A stretch of DNA of 64,000 bases from Acidobacteriota bacterium (GTDB lineage: Bacteria > Acidobacteriota > Polarisedimenticolia > JACPZX01): NCBI GenBank assembly GCA_016195325.1, contig JACPZX010000028.1, forward strand, positions 1 to 64,000, read 5' to 3'. Position 1 is the first letter of the stretch, and every line of letters starts with the position of its first letter. Shown here in pieces: positions 34,625 to 42,657 of the stretch. The position numbers and the translations under genes are program-made. The notes beneath the pieces were generated by a model. The model ran no database searches, was not told the DNA's origin, and worked only from the letters and a program-made list of their open reading frames with translations.

Positions 34625-36532
34625 TCAGGCGTGCGCTGGGGTCGATCGCGAGGCGGTGGGGTGGCTCGTCTCCTGGCTCGCGGGCCGGGACGCGGCGAAC
34701 TCGGGGACGAGATCGCAGAGAATCTGCCGGACGGCCGCGTCGGACGGAGGCCGGCCGGCCGGCCCGAAACTGGCCAGGAGCGCATCGAGGCGGACGAGGA
34801 CGTGCGAGGGAGGCTCCCCCGGATCGTGGAACCGGCGCACCTTCTCGTGAGCCGTGGGCTCGACATCTTCCCGTGAAAGGTGAAGCTCCTCGTGGAGCTT
34901 CTCACCGGGCCTCAGCCCGGTGAACGCGATCTGGATGTCGACCTCGGGGGTGAACCCGGTCAACTCGATCAGGTTGCGCGCCAGATCCACGATGCGGATC
35001 GGATCTCCCATGTCCAGCATGTACACCTCTCCCCCGAGCCCCATGGATCCGGCCTGGAGGACGAGCTGGACGGCCTCGGGGATGGTCATGAAGTAGCGCG
35101 TCACGTCCGGGTGCGTGACCGTGACGGGGCCCCCCTCGGCGATCTGCTTCTTGAAGAGCGGGACGACGGAGCCGTCGCTCCCCAGGACGTTGCCGAATCG
35201 GACGGAGACGCAGCGCGTCTGCGGCGACGTGAGCCCCTGAACGATGAGCTCGGCCAGTCTCTTCGTCGCCCCCATCACGCTCAGCGGGTTGACCGCCTTG
35301 TCGGTCGAGATCAGGACGAACCGCTCGCACCCCGAGTCGCGCGCGTGCTCGGCCACCTGCCGGGTGCCGACGACGTTGTTCTTGAAGGCCTCGGTCGAGT
35401 TGAGCTCCATCATCGGCACGTGCTTGTACGCCGCCGCGTGGAAGACGGTGTGGGGACGGAAGGCCGAGAAGACCTCCTGGAGCCTCGGCCTGTCGAGGAT
35501 GTCCGCGATGACGACCTCGAGAGCGAGGGAGGGAAACCGTTTTCGCAGCTCCAGCTCGACGAAGTAGACGCTGTTCTCGTTCCTGTCGAGAAGCACGAGG
35601 CGCTCGGGCTCGAACTCGGCCACCTGTCTCGCCAGCTCGCGCCCGATCGAGCCCCCGCCCCCCGTGATCAGCACGCGCTTGCCCCGGAGGCTCGCCGCGA
35701 TCGCCGCCAGATCGACCTTCACGGCCTTTCTACCGAGCAGGTCCTCGAGCTCGACGTCGCGGACCTGGCTCAGGTGGACCTGGCCGTCGATGAGCTGGCT
35801 CACCGGGGGAACCGTCCGGGTCCGGATGCCCGCGCGCTGACAGTACGCGTACACCTCGGAGAGCTCGCGCCCCGTGGCGGACGGTATCGCGATGACCGCC
35901 TCGCGCACCTGCCGCTCGGCCGCGATGCGCGGGATCTCCTCCCGGCCTCCGAGCACCGGGATCCCGTGGATCCGGACGCCCCATTTCGTGGGATCGTCGT
36001 CGATGAAACCGACCGGGTTGTAGTCGAGCCGCTCGTTGTTCTTCATCTCGCGGAAGATGATCTCCCCGGCGTCGCCCGCTCCGATGATGAGAACCGGCCG
36101 TTTCTTCTTGAGAGTCTTCGACTGGACGAGCTCCCGCTGCATGCGCGTCAGGAGGCGCGATCCGCCGACCAGCCCGAGAACGAGCATCGCGTCGATCAGG
36201 ACGACGGATCGCGACACGCCGCGGTCGTAGCCGAGGAAGATGAAGATCCCGAGAAGCAGCAGCGTGCGGAACGCCACGGCGCGCGAGATGAGAAGAACGT
36301 CGGCGATGCTCGCGTACCGCCAGATGCCCCGGTAGAGCCCGAGGAAGTAGAAAGTGATCGGCGTGATGACGAGATCGATGAGCAGCCAGTTCGAGGCCTG
36401 GGCGAAATCGCTCGGCGCGAGCGCGTCGAATCGCAGGTAGTTCGCCGTCATCATGGCGATGACGACGGTCACCATGTCCGAGGCCAGAAGAAGCATCGGC
36501 TGGCGCCGGGCGAATGGGCGTGTCAGTGCCAT
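34625..36532 (-). CDS. membrane-bound nucleotide-sugar 4,6-dehydratase (FlaA1/WbpM/CapD family)
   Basis: A 635-residue protein. Four hydrophobic helices occupy about residues 12-130. A Rossmann-like domain follows (KRPVLIIGAGDAGEIIFREM). The catalytic SDR domain starts RVLITGGGGSIGRELARQV, with STDKAVNPLSVMGATKRLAE giving the Met-for-Tyr active-site variant usual in this family, and later VSVRFGNVLGSDGSV and GLRPGEKLHEEL. It converts UDP-GlcNAc or a similar sugar to a 4-keto-6-deoxy form, the substrate for a sugar aminotransferase such as the broken one at 21852-22737. The C-terminus carries a Ser/Thr/Pro-rich tail of about 20 residues. It has its own promoter and sits just before the exopolysaccharide promoter. 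Confidence 0.9.
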   Translation of the reverse strand: MALTRPFARRQPMLLLASDMVTVVIAMMTANYLRFDALAPSDFAQASNWLLIDLVITPITFYFLGLYRGIWRYASIADVLLISRAVAFRTLLLLGIFIFLGYDRGVSRSVVLIDAMLVLGLVGGSRLLTRMQRELVQSKTLKKKRPVLIIGAGDAGEIIFREMKNNERLDYNPVGFIDDDPTKWGVRIHGIPVLGGREEIPRIAAERQVREAVIAIPSATGRELSEVYAYCQRAGIRTRTVPPVSQLIDGQVHLSQVRDVELEDLLGRKAVKVDLAAIAASLRGKRVLITGGGGSIGRELARQVAEFEPERLVLLDRNENSVYFVELELRKRFPSLALEVVIADILDRPRLQEVFSAFRPHTVFHAAAYKHVPMMELNSTEAFKNNVVGTRQVAEHARDSGCERFVLISTDKAVNPLSVMGATKRLAELIVQGLTSPQTRCVSVRFGNVLGSDGSVVPLFKKQIAEGGPVTVTHPDVTRYFMTIPEAVQLVLQAGSMGLGGEVYMLDMGDPIRIVDLARNLIELTGFTPEVDIQIAFTGLRPGEKLHEELHLSREDVEPTAHEKVRRFHDPGEPPSHVLVRLDALLASFGPAGRPPSDAAVRQILCDLVPEFAASRPASQETSHPTASRSTPAHA

Positions 36533-36668
36533 GCTTCCCCGCGCAACCCCGTCGAATTCACCGCACCTCCACACGCGCGCCCGATGCCGGGGGAATGCGC
36601 TCCCCCCCTCCGCCGGAAGACAAGTCTAGGTGTGACTTCCCCGAGCGCAACGCGTTCCGGTGAAAGGT

Positions 36669-36698
36669 TATATACGTCGGCAACTCCCGGACTGTCAA
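36669..36698 (-). promoter_or_regulatory. sigma70-type promoter of the dehydratase gene
   Basis: TTGACA (36698-36693) and TATATA (36674-36669) on the minus strand, 18-base spacing. The leader to ATG 36532 is about 130 bases. Confidence 0.72.
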
Positions 36699-36764
36699 CC
36701 GCTTCCGGGGCCCGCGGAGCGGGGGGTGCTGCCGGCCTTCGGGGGAACTCGCCTCGAAGACGGA

Positions 36765-37343
36765 CTATTGGCCGAACTTGAAATCGAGGGCGACCAGGAT
36801 TTCGTTGGCCTTCGATACCGCTCCGAACGAGGACCACCTCACGCACCGACCTTCGTACCTGAGGTAGAGGCGGTCGGTGAGCGTGGTCAGGGCTCCGGCG
36901 CCGAGCCCGTAAGTCAGGCCATGGTCCCCTCCCGGCTCGGACCGGCCGACGACGGGGCCGGCGGAAGCGGTGTCCGCCGAGACGTGGTCGAACCCGAACC
37001 CCGCCACGAAGAGGATGACGGGGCGGGTGCGCTGCTCACGCTCGGCGCGGAGCGTGTACTCGAACGCGATGGTGAGGAAATGCAGGGTCTCGTCCGCGCC
37101 GTCGGGGACGCGGGTCTGCGCACGGTCGAGCGCGAACCGGACGCTCCAGAACGGCTTGAACCGGAAGGCCCCTTCGACGCCGAAGGCCGGGGCCGGGTCG
37201 CTTCCGGTGTCGCCGCTGGTGAGGAGGTACGTCCCACGCCCGCCCGCCTCCCAGCATCCCTCGCAGAGATCCCCGGCAGGGGTCGCACCCGTCGCGGCGC
37301 ATGCGGCCAGGATTGCCGCCGCGACGAAACTACTTCTTGCCAC
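36765..37343 (-). CDS. outer-membrane beta-barrel protein
   Basis: A 192-residue protein with GTG start overlapping the preceding gene's stop region by 14 bases. The signal peptide (SFVAAAILAACAATGATPAG) is followed by a CEGC pair and eight or so amphipathic strands such as WSVRFALDRAQTRV and FLTIAFEYTLRAE, ending EILVALDFKFGQ. This is typical of small OmpW/OmpX-like barrels; the exact family is not recognised. Co-transcribed with the related gene at 37330-37992. Confidence 0.7.
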   Translation of the reverse strand: MARSSFVAAAILAACAATGATPAGDLCEGCWEAGGRGTYLLTSGDTGSDPAPAFGVEGAFRFKPFWSVRFALDRAQTRVPDGADETLHFLTIAFEYTLRAEREQRTRPVILFVAGFGFDHVSADTASAGPVVGRSEPGGDHGLTYGLGAGALTTLTDRLYLRYEGRCVRWSSFGAVSKANEILVALDFKFGQ

Positions 37344-37992
37344 CGAGCACGAAGGTGGCGCCTGCGGAGAACTGGAAGCCGTCCTGGTTGATCGTGAAGG
37401 TGTCGTGATGGATGTACCGGATCTCGTAGCGGATTCCGAAGTTGTTCCTCAGGAACGTGCGCGCCCCGGCCGAGACCGACAGCCCGGTGCCCGTGTCCTT
37501 CCGGGCGAGAATCGTCCCGGCGACGACGGAGTTCGGATCGTTGGGGTTGGTCCGGACGGAGAAGTCGCTGCTCCCCCGGCTCTCGTTCACGAACCCGAGG
37601 CTGACGTTGAAATAGGGGTTGGTCTTGGTGTCGCGCTCGGTGAGGAAATTCGCAGTGAGCCCGAGCATGTACGAGACGAACGTCGCGCTCGGCTTCGTCT
37701 GAACGGGCACCTGCAGGACGGGCAGCGAGGGGTCTCCGACGCGCTCCGTGATGTCGCGCGACGCCGGGAAGCCGTCCACCGTCAGCTCCGCCATGATTTT
37801 TTTCGTGAAGAGGTACCCGGCGCGGATGCCGAACGACCCGCCGGACTTGACGCTCGTGCGGTGATCGCCGTTCTCGACGCCGCCGTACACTCCGACCTCG
37901 TACGCCTTGTCCCGGATTCCGGCGGGAGTCGCCGTGACGGCGGCCAGCCCGGCCACGAACGCCACGCGCATCACGCTCGAAGTGGGTTTCAT
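37330..37992 (-). CDS. outer-membrane beta-barrel protein
   Basis: A 220-residue protein. ATG 37992 is chosen because GAGGAG lies 8 bases upstream; the frame is open 57 bases further. Signal peptide MRVAFVAGLAAVTATPAG, then barrel strands (YEVGVYGGVENGDHRTSV, GSFGIRAGYLFTKKIMAELT, VSYMLGLTANFLTERD, NFGIRYEIRYIHHDTF) and a C-terminal GFQFSAGATFVLGGKK. The layout resembles the OmpA-type eight-strand domain used in many surface proteins. Its promoter matches the consensus exactly, so expression is probably strong. Confidence 0.75.
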   Translation of the reverse strand: MKPTSSVMRVAFVAGLAAVTATPAGIRDKAYEVGVYGGVENGDHRTSVKSGGSFGIRAGYLFTKKIMAELTVDGFPASRDITERVGDPSLPVLQVPVQTKPSATFVSYMLGLTANFLTERDTKTNPYFNVSLGFVNESRGSSDFSVRTNPNDPNSVVAGTILARKDTGTGLSVSAGARTFLRNNFGIRYEIRYIHHDTFTINQDGFQFSAGATFVLGGKK

Positions 37993-38060
37993 CGCAGGAC
38001 TCCTCAGCTCGCCCGTGCGGAATGCGCTTCTGCGGGCACGGGACGCCAACGCTCGAAGAA

Positions 38061-38083
38061 GCGCTTCAGGATGACAGAAGCGC
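38061..38083. promoter_or_regulatory. inverted repeat at the start of the outer-membrane transcript
   Basis: GCGCTTC (38061-38067) and GAAGCGC (38077-38083) separated by 9 bases. The predicted transcription start of the minus-strand promoter falls within it, so it could be an operator or a 5' mRNA hairpin. Confidence 0.45.
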
Positions 38084-38085
38084 GC

Positions 38086-38113
38086 ATTATACCGGCGCCC
38101 CGACGAGTGTCAA
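38086..38113 (-). promoter_or_regulatory. consensus sigma70 promoter of the outer-membrane gene pair
   Basis: TTGACA (38113-38108) and TATAAT (38091-38086) on the minus strand with a 16-base spacer. This is the best match to the sigma70 consensus in the window. Confidence 0.8.
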
Positions 38114-38143
38114 CGAACGGCGCGGCGCCCGCGCGGCCGTTCG
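38114..38143. promoter_or_regulatory. palindrome between divergent promoters (possible operator)
   Basis: CGAACGGC (38114-38121) and GCCGTTCG (38136-38143), perfect 8-base arms separated by 14 bases. The left arm abuts the -35 of the outer-membrane promoter and the right arm ends 2 bases before the -10 of the aminotransferase gene. Confidence 0.45.
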
Positions 38144-38145
38144 GT

Positions 38146-38151
38146 TAGAAT
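38146..38151 (+). promoter_or_regulatory. -10 box of the aminotransferase gene (leaderless type)
   Basis: TAGAAT lies 8 bases before the ATG at 38160, and no Shine-Dalgarno sequence is present. This spacing would place the transcription start at the start codon. Confidence 0.5.
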
Positions 38152-38159
38152 GGCCCACC

Positions 38160-39320
38160 ATGAGCCGACGCTTCGCCCGCCGCACGGAAGGCATGGTGCA
38201 GTCCGACATCCGACGCATGACGCGCGAGTGCGAGCGCGTCTCGGGAATCAACCTCGGCCAGGGGGTCTGCGACCAGCCCACCGATAGGATCATCAAGTCC
38301 GCCGCCATCCACGCGATCGAGAACGACCGGAGCACCTACTCCAAGTTCGAGGGAATCGACCTCCTCCGGCGCCGCATCGCGGCAAAGGAGGCAGACTACA
38401 ACCGCGTCCCATGCGATCCAGACACGCAGGTGGTCGTCACGGTTGGATCGACGGGCGGATTTGCGGTGGCGTGCCTGGCGCTCCTCGAGCCCGGCGACGA
38501 GGTCGTCGTCTTCTCGCCGTTCTACTCGTACCACGTGAACATCCTCAAGATGTGCGGCGCGAAGGCCGTCTTCGTGCCCCTGACCGCGCCGCAGTGGGAT
38601 TTCGATCCCTCCGCGCTCCAGGCGGCCTTCACGCCCCGGACGCGGATGGTCATCGTCAACACCCCCTGCAATCCGTGCGGCAAGGTCTTCAGCGCCGGGG
38701 AGCTGTCGGCGATTGGAGAGCTGTGCCGATCGCACGGGGCGATCGCGCTCACCGACGAGATCTACGAGTACATCCTCTTCGACGACCGGGTCCACGTCAG
38801 CCTCGCCTCGCTCCCGGGGATGGCCGACCACACGATCACGCTTTCGGGATTCTCGAAGACCTACAGCATGACGGGGTGGCGGCTCGGGTACGCCATCGCC
38901 CCGGCGGACATCGCGTCGAGGATGGGCGTGCTGAACGATCTGCTCTACATCTGCGCTCCCACGCCCCTGCAGCACGGCGTCGCCGCCGCGTTCGACCTCC
39001 CCGCCTCCTACTTCGAGGAGATGCGATCGTCGTACACGCGCAAGCGGCAGATGCTCGTGGGCGCGTGCAGCGCCGCGGGCTTGAAGCCGTACGTCCCCCA
39101 GGGCGCCTACTACTTTCTCGCGGACGTCTCGGCCCACGGCTTCCGCGACGACCGGGAGGCCGCGGCTGCACTCCTCGCGCGGGCCGGGGTGGCCACCGTC
39201 CCGGGGAGCTCGTTCTACGCCGACCCCGAGCAGGGCCGCCAGCAGGTCAGGCTCTGTTTTGCCAAGCAGATGCCGGAGCTCGAGGAGGCCTGCCGGCGCC
39301 TCGAGCGATTCGGCGCCTGA
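38160..39320 (+). CDS. PLP-dependent class I/II aminotransferase
   Basis: A 386-residue aminotransferase of the aspartate/kynurenine fold type I. N-terminal INLGQGVCDQPTDRIIKSA and STYSKFEGIDLLRRRIAA, central VTVGSTGGFAVACLALLEPG, IVNTPCNPCGKVF, ALTDEIYEYILFD, and the PLP-lysine motif SGFSKTYSMTGWRLGYAIAP are all intact. The C-terminus has the substrate Arg region (QQVRLCFAKQMPELEEAC). The layout resembles methionine/kynurenine aminotransferases (YbdL-like); the substrate cannot be fixed. It is monocistronic, diverges from the outer-membrane pair and converges on the TPR gene 9 bases away. The upstream in-frame extension to 38022 crosses the promoter and is not coding. Confidence 0.88.
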   Translation: MSRRFARRTEGMVQSDIRRMTRECERVSGINLGQGVCDQPTDRIIKSAAIHAIENDRSTYSKFEGIDLLRRRIAAKEADYNRVPCDPDTQVVVTVGSTGGFAVACLALLEPGDEVVVFSPFYSYHVNILKMCGAKAVFVPLTAPQWDFDPSALQAAFTPRTRMVIVNTPCNPCGKVFSAGELSAIGELCRSHGAIALTDEIYEYILFDDRVHVSLASLPGMADHTITLSGFSKTYSMTGWRLGYAIAPADIASRMGVLNDLLYICAPTPLQHGVAAAFDLPASYFEEMRSSYTRKRQMLVGACSAAGLKPYVPQGAYYFLADVSAHGFRDDREAAAALLARAGVATVPGSSFYADPEQGRQQVRLCFAKQMPELEEACRRLERFGA

Positions 39321-39329
39321 AGTCCCCGC

Positions 39330-41459
39330 TCACTTCGGCGGGCGAGCCGCCAGGACTCCGCGGCCGAGGCGATCGAGGCCGGCGAAATCCAGGCGCAGCG
39401 CCTGGGAGAGGGCCTTCTCCGGGCCGACCCCGCGACCGGCGGCCATCGCGTCGACGAAGCGCCGGAGGGAGTCCGCGCCGCGGTCCGGCGCCGCGAGGGC
39501 GTCCGCCAGGGCCCCCGATTCGTCCTGCAACGGCGGGCACCGCTCGGTGTCGTTCCATCCATCCCGGATCGCGGCGTCGAGATCGCGCACGGCGATCCAC
39601 GACGCGGCGGTCACCGGCGGCGCTGCCGCCGCTCCCAGGTCGCGGTCACCCGCCACCGAGGCCGAGGCCACGCCCTCGGCGAGCCAGATCGGCGCGCGCC
39701 CGCGGCTGAGGCGGTCCACCGCCCAGAGCGCGATCCCCCGGCCCAGCACGCGCGCCCACGCGCCGGCGTCGCGGCCCGGCTCGGCGTACACGCCGATGAC
39801 CCCGCGGTGCCACGCCACGGCCGACCACGCCGGCGTCCGAGGGAAGCCTGCCGCGCGGAACGCGCGCCGGTTGCCGTAGACCTTCAGCACGGGCGGTTCC
39901 CCGCCAGGGAGAGTTCCGAGCACGGCGGCAACCCTCCTCCAGGCCTCCGGAAAGAGCTTGCGGACGTCCGCGAGCCCCTCCTCCGTCGCGAAGACGAGAG
40001 GGACCCGCCCCCCCGCCACCTCGATCTCGAGGCGACGCGCGGGCTCGGGAAGCCCCGGGCGAAGCCAGTGACGCCGCAGCGTCAGCGCGGCGTCCTTCGG
40101 CCGGGCCGTGTCGGATCGCGAGGCCTTGAAGATCTCGGCCTCGGCATCGTCGTACCGGCCACGATCGAAATAGAGATCGGCGAGAGCGAGGTGCGCGTCC
40201 CCCCGGCCGGGCTCGGCCGCGCCGGCCTTCTCCGCCGCGGCGACGATCGCCTCGACACGCGCCCGTCGCTCCGCGAGCGCCCGGGATGCCGCCTCGACGT
40301 CGGGCGCGCTCCGCGGATCGTCCTTCCGCGCGCGGCTGAGAGCGGCCTCCGCGTCACCCCATCTCTCCTCGTTCATCGCATCGAGGGCCATCCGCACGAG
40401 AGTGCGCGCGACCCCGCCCCGGGCCGCCCCGGCCGGCTCACCCGCCCCCTCGCGGGCGAGGGCCTCCGCGGCGCGCGCGAATTCGTCGAGGGCGTCGGCC
40501 GGTCGGTCCCACGCGGCGAGCCGCAGCGCCCGCTCGAGCCGCAGCGCGCCTGCGGCGCCGCCGAGCTTGAGCGCCTCGTCTGCGGCTCCGATCGAGCGGG
40601 CCCGCGCCGCGTCCGATCCCGTGAAGTCCCCCTCCTCCTCGAGGAGATCCGCCAGGGCCCCCGCTGTCGAAGCGTAATCCCTCAATCGCTGCGGGCGATT
40701 CGGGTCCAGCTTGAAGGCTTCGTCGAGGTCGCCGAGAGCCCACTCGAGCCGCAGCCTGGCCTCGCGCTGCGACCCCCGGTCCATCATTCGATCCGACTCC
40801 GCGAGATCGACGCGCGCCGCGAGATCCCACGTCTCGACGGAGCGCGGGCTCAGCTTCCGGATGTCCTGGACCGCCTCCCGCACAGCATCGAACCGGCCGA
40901 GCTGCAGGAGGGCCGACGCCAGCTTGAGCCTCGCGGGGACGCTGGCCGGCTCGGCCTCGACGCGCGCGCGATAGACGGGAAGCGCGAGGCCGGCGTTTCC
41001 GGTCGAGACGGCCCAGTCTGCGATCGACTCCGCCCCGGCCCGGACCGTCGTCTCGAACGCGGCGTCCCTCAGGGGCCCGACCCCCTTGCGCATCAGGAAG
41101 AGCTGCTCGAAGCACGCGAGGCTCGAGGCGGCATCCTTCGCCGTCGAAAACGACGACGCGAGGTTGTAGAGATCCAGCGCGAGGGCGTCGGCCAGCGAGC
41201 GGTCGACCGGAAGGCTCGTCTCGAGCGACGCGCGGGCCGTGCGGAACGACTCGAGCGCCCCCGTCAGGTCGCCGGATCGCGATCGCTTCTCGCCTTCCCG
41301 GAAGTCGTCCCACGCGGCGGCCGGCGTCCCGGTCGCCGCAGCGCGGGCTCCGCCCGGGGCCGACAGCGCGAGGGCGGCGACGAGGAGCCCCGCCGCGCAC
41401 CGGACGAGCCCGGCCGGACGCCTCGTTCCGGCTGGACACTCCGAAATCGGTTCGTGCAT
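39330..41459 (-). CDS. secreted TPR protein with degenerate peptidase-MA-like domain
   Basis: A 709-residue secreted protein. ATG 41459 has GGAGG at 9-base spacing. Signal peptide CAAGLLVAALALSAPGGARA. Residues about 50-480 are tetratricopeptide-type helical repeats (AWDDFREGEKRSRSGDLTGA, ALLQLGRFDAVREAVQDI, DEAFKLDPNRPQRLRDY, AHLALADLYFDRGRYDDAEA). The C-terminal 230 residues align with peptidase-MA-like proteases in layout: KVYGNRRAFRAAG, VIGVYAEPGRDA, then APIWLAEGVASASVAG where true proteases have the Glu ligand. The HExxH helix is missing; its place reads VLGRGIALWAVDRL. It is therefore probably a non-catalytic pseudo-protease scaffold. Confidence 0.75.
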   Translation of the reverse strand: MHEPISECPAGTRRPAGLVRCAAGLLVAALALSAPGGARAAATGTPAAAWDDFREGEKRSRSGDLTGALESFRTARASLETSLPVDRSLADALALDLYNLASSFSTAKDAASSLACFEQLFLMRKGVGPLRDAAFETTVRAGAESIADWAVSTGNAGLALPVYRARVEAEPASVPARLKLASALLQLGRFDAVREAVQDIRKLSPRSVETWDLAARVDLAESDRMMDRGSQREARLRLEWALGDLDEAFKLDPNRPQRLRDYASTAGALADLLEEEGDFTGSDAARARSIGAADEALKLGGAAGALRLERALRLAAWDRPADALDEFARAAEALAREGAGEPAGAARGGVARTLVRMALDAMNEERWGDAEAALSRARKDDPRSAPDVEAASRALAERRARVEAIVAAAEKAGAAEPGRGDAHLALADLYFDRGRYDDAEAEIFKASRSDTARPKDAALTLRRHWLRPGLPEPARRLEIEVAGGRVPLVFATEEGLADVRKLFPEAWRRVAAVLGTLPGGEPPVLKVYGNRRAFRAAGFPRTPAWSAVAWHRGVIGVYAEPGRDAGAWARVLGRGIALWAVDRLSRGRAPIWLAEGVASASVAGDRDLGAAAAPPVTAASWIAVRDLDAAIRDGWNDTERCPPLQDESGALADALAAPDRGADSLRRFVDAMAAGRGVGPEKALSQALRLDFAGLDRLGRGVLAARPPK

Positions 41460-41532
41460 ACTCTGCCGCCTCCGTCGCGCCGCGGGTTCCGCCGGGCGAG
41501 AAGGCCATGATACGCCACCGGAGCCCACGAGC

Positions 41533-42657
41533 TTGAGCCAGAAGTCTCCCGAGCGACCCGCGCCGTCCGCGTCCCCGACCGCCGGCCGCTGGCGCCATCT
41601 CCGGATGAACCTCGCTCTCTCGCTCGTCTCGACGGCGGTGCTCCTGATCTGCATCGAGACCGGGTTGAGGCTGACGCAGCTCGCCCCCACCGAGACGCTG
41701 GTCTACCCCGACGCCGCGGCCTGGGAGCGCAACCCGGGGCCGTTCGCCCCGAGCCAGGACTTCGTCGATCGCTTCCGGCCGAGCCTCCCCCACCACATCC
41801 ACGTGAACTCTCTCGGGTTTCGCGGCCGGGAGTTCGACGCGAGGAAGGCGCCCGGAACGTACCGGATCCTCTGCGTGGGGGACTCGTACACCTTCGGCGA
41901 CTACGTCGACGACGACGACACCTTTCCGGCCGGCCTCGAGAAGCGCCTGCGCCAGGGCTCGCCCGGGACCGCGATCGATGTCATCAACGCCGGCGTGAAC
42001 GGCTACACGATCACGGACGAGGCCGGCCTCGTGAAGGAGAAAGGGCTCGCGCTCGAGCCCGACGAGATCCTCGTCGCCTTCGTGCTCAACGATCTCGCCG
42101 ACCTCACCCGGCAGATCTCCTCGCGCGAGAACCAGCGGCGCGCCGCGGGCGAGATGTCGGGCTCGGCGCTGGCCCCGATCAAGAGGTGGCTCCGCCACAC
42201 GGCGACGTACAACTTCCTCTTCGTCATCAAGGCGACGGTGCTCGGAAGGCTGGGACTCGACCCGACGATTCAGGACGTGCCGATCCGCCACCTCCTCTAT
42301 CCGCCGTACGACGCGACGACCGAGGCCCTCTTCGCGCGGTATCGGGACGAGCTGCTCAGGCTCCGGGACCTCGCCGCGGAGCATCACTGCCGGCTGAGGC
42401 TCGTCCTCTACCCCTTCTACGAGCAGGTGGTCGGCGGCGCGTCGGCTGAGGCGCAGGCGAGGATCACGGCGATGGCGTCCGGAGCCGGCATCCCGGTCGT
42501 CGATCTCCTCCCGGCGTTCCTCAAGGGAGGCCCGCGCGCGGCGAAGCTGTTCCTCATGCCGCTCGATCACCATCCGTCGGCGGCCGGCCATCGGGCGGCG
42601 GCGCGCGAGGTCGCGCGCGCCCTGATCGCGGCGGGGTTTCCTACGAAAGGTACTTGA
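41533..42657 (+). CDS. membrane-anchored SGNH/GDSL hydrolase
   Basis: A 374-residue protein if started at TTG 41533, which has GGAG 9 bases upstream; ATG 41605 is the alternative. The start adds a basic cytoplasmic stretch before the hydrophobic helix (NLALSLVSTAVLLICIETGL). SGNH blocks: CVGDSYTFGDYV (Ser), INAGVNGYT (Gly), FVLNDLADL (Asn) and MPLDHHPSAAGHRAA (Asp, His). The rest fits periplasmic or membrane-bound acyl-ester hydrolases, which act on acetylated glycans in polysaccharide settings. Its end overlaps the tail of the opposite kinase gene by 17 bases. It diverges from the TPR protein gene over a 73-base region. Confidence 0.8.
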   Translation: MSQKSPERPAPSASPTAGRWRHLRMNLALSLVSTAVLLICIETGLRLTQLAPTETLVYPDAAAWERNPGPFAPSQDFVDRFRPSLPHHIHVNSLGFRGREFDARKAPGTYRILCVGDSYTFGDYVDDDDTFPAGLEKRLRQGSPGTAIDVINAGVNGYTITDEAGLVKEKGLALEPDEILVAFVLNDLADLTRQISSRENQRRAAGEMSGSALAPIKRWLRHTATYNFLFVIKATVLGRLGLDPTIQDVPIRHLLYPPYDATTEALFARYRDELLRLRDLAAEHHCRLRLVLYPFYEQVVGGASAEAQARITAMASGAGIPVVDLLPAFLKGGPRAAKLFLMPLDHHPSAAGHRAAAREVARALIAAGFPTKGT

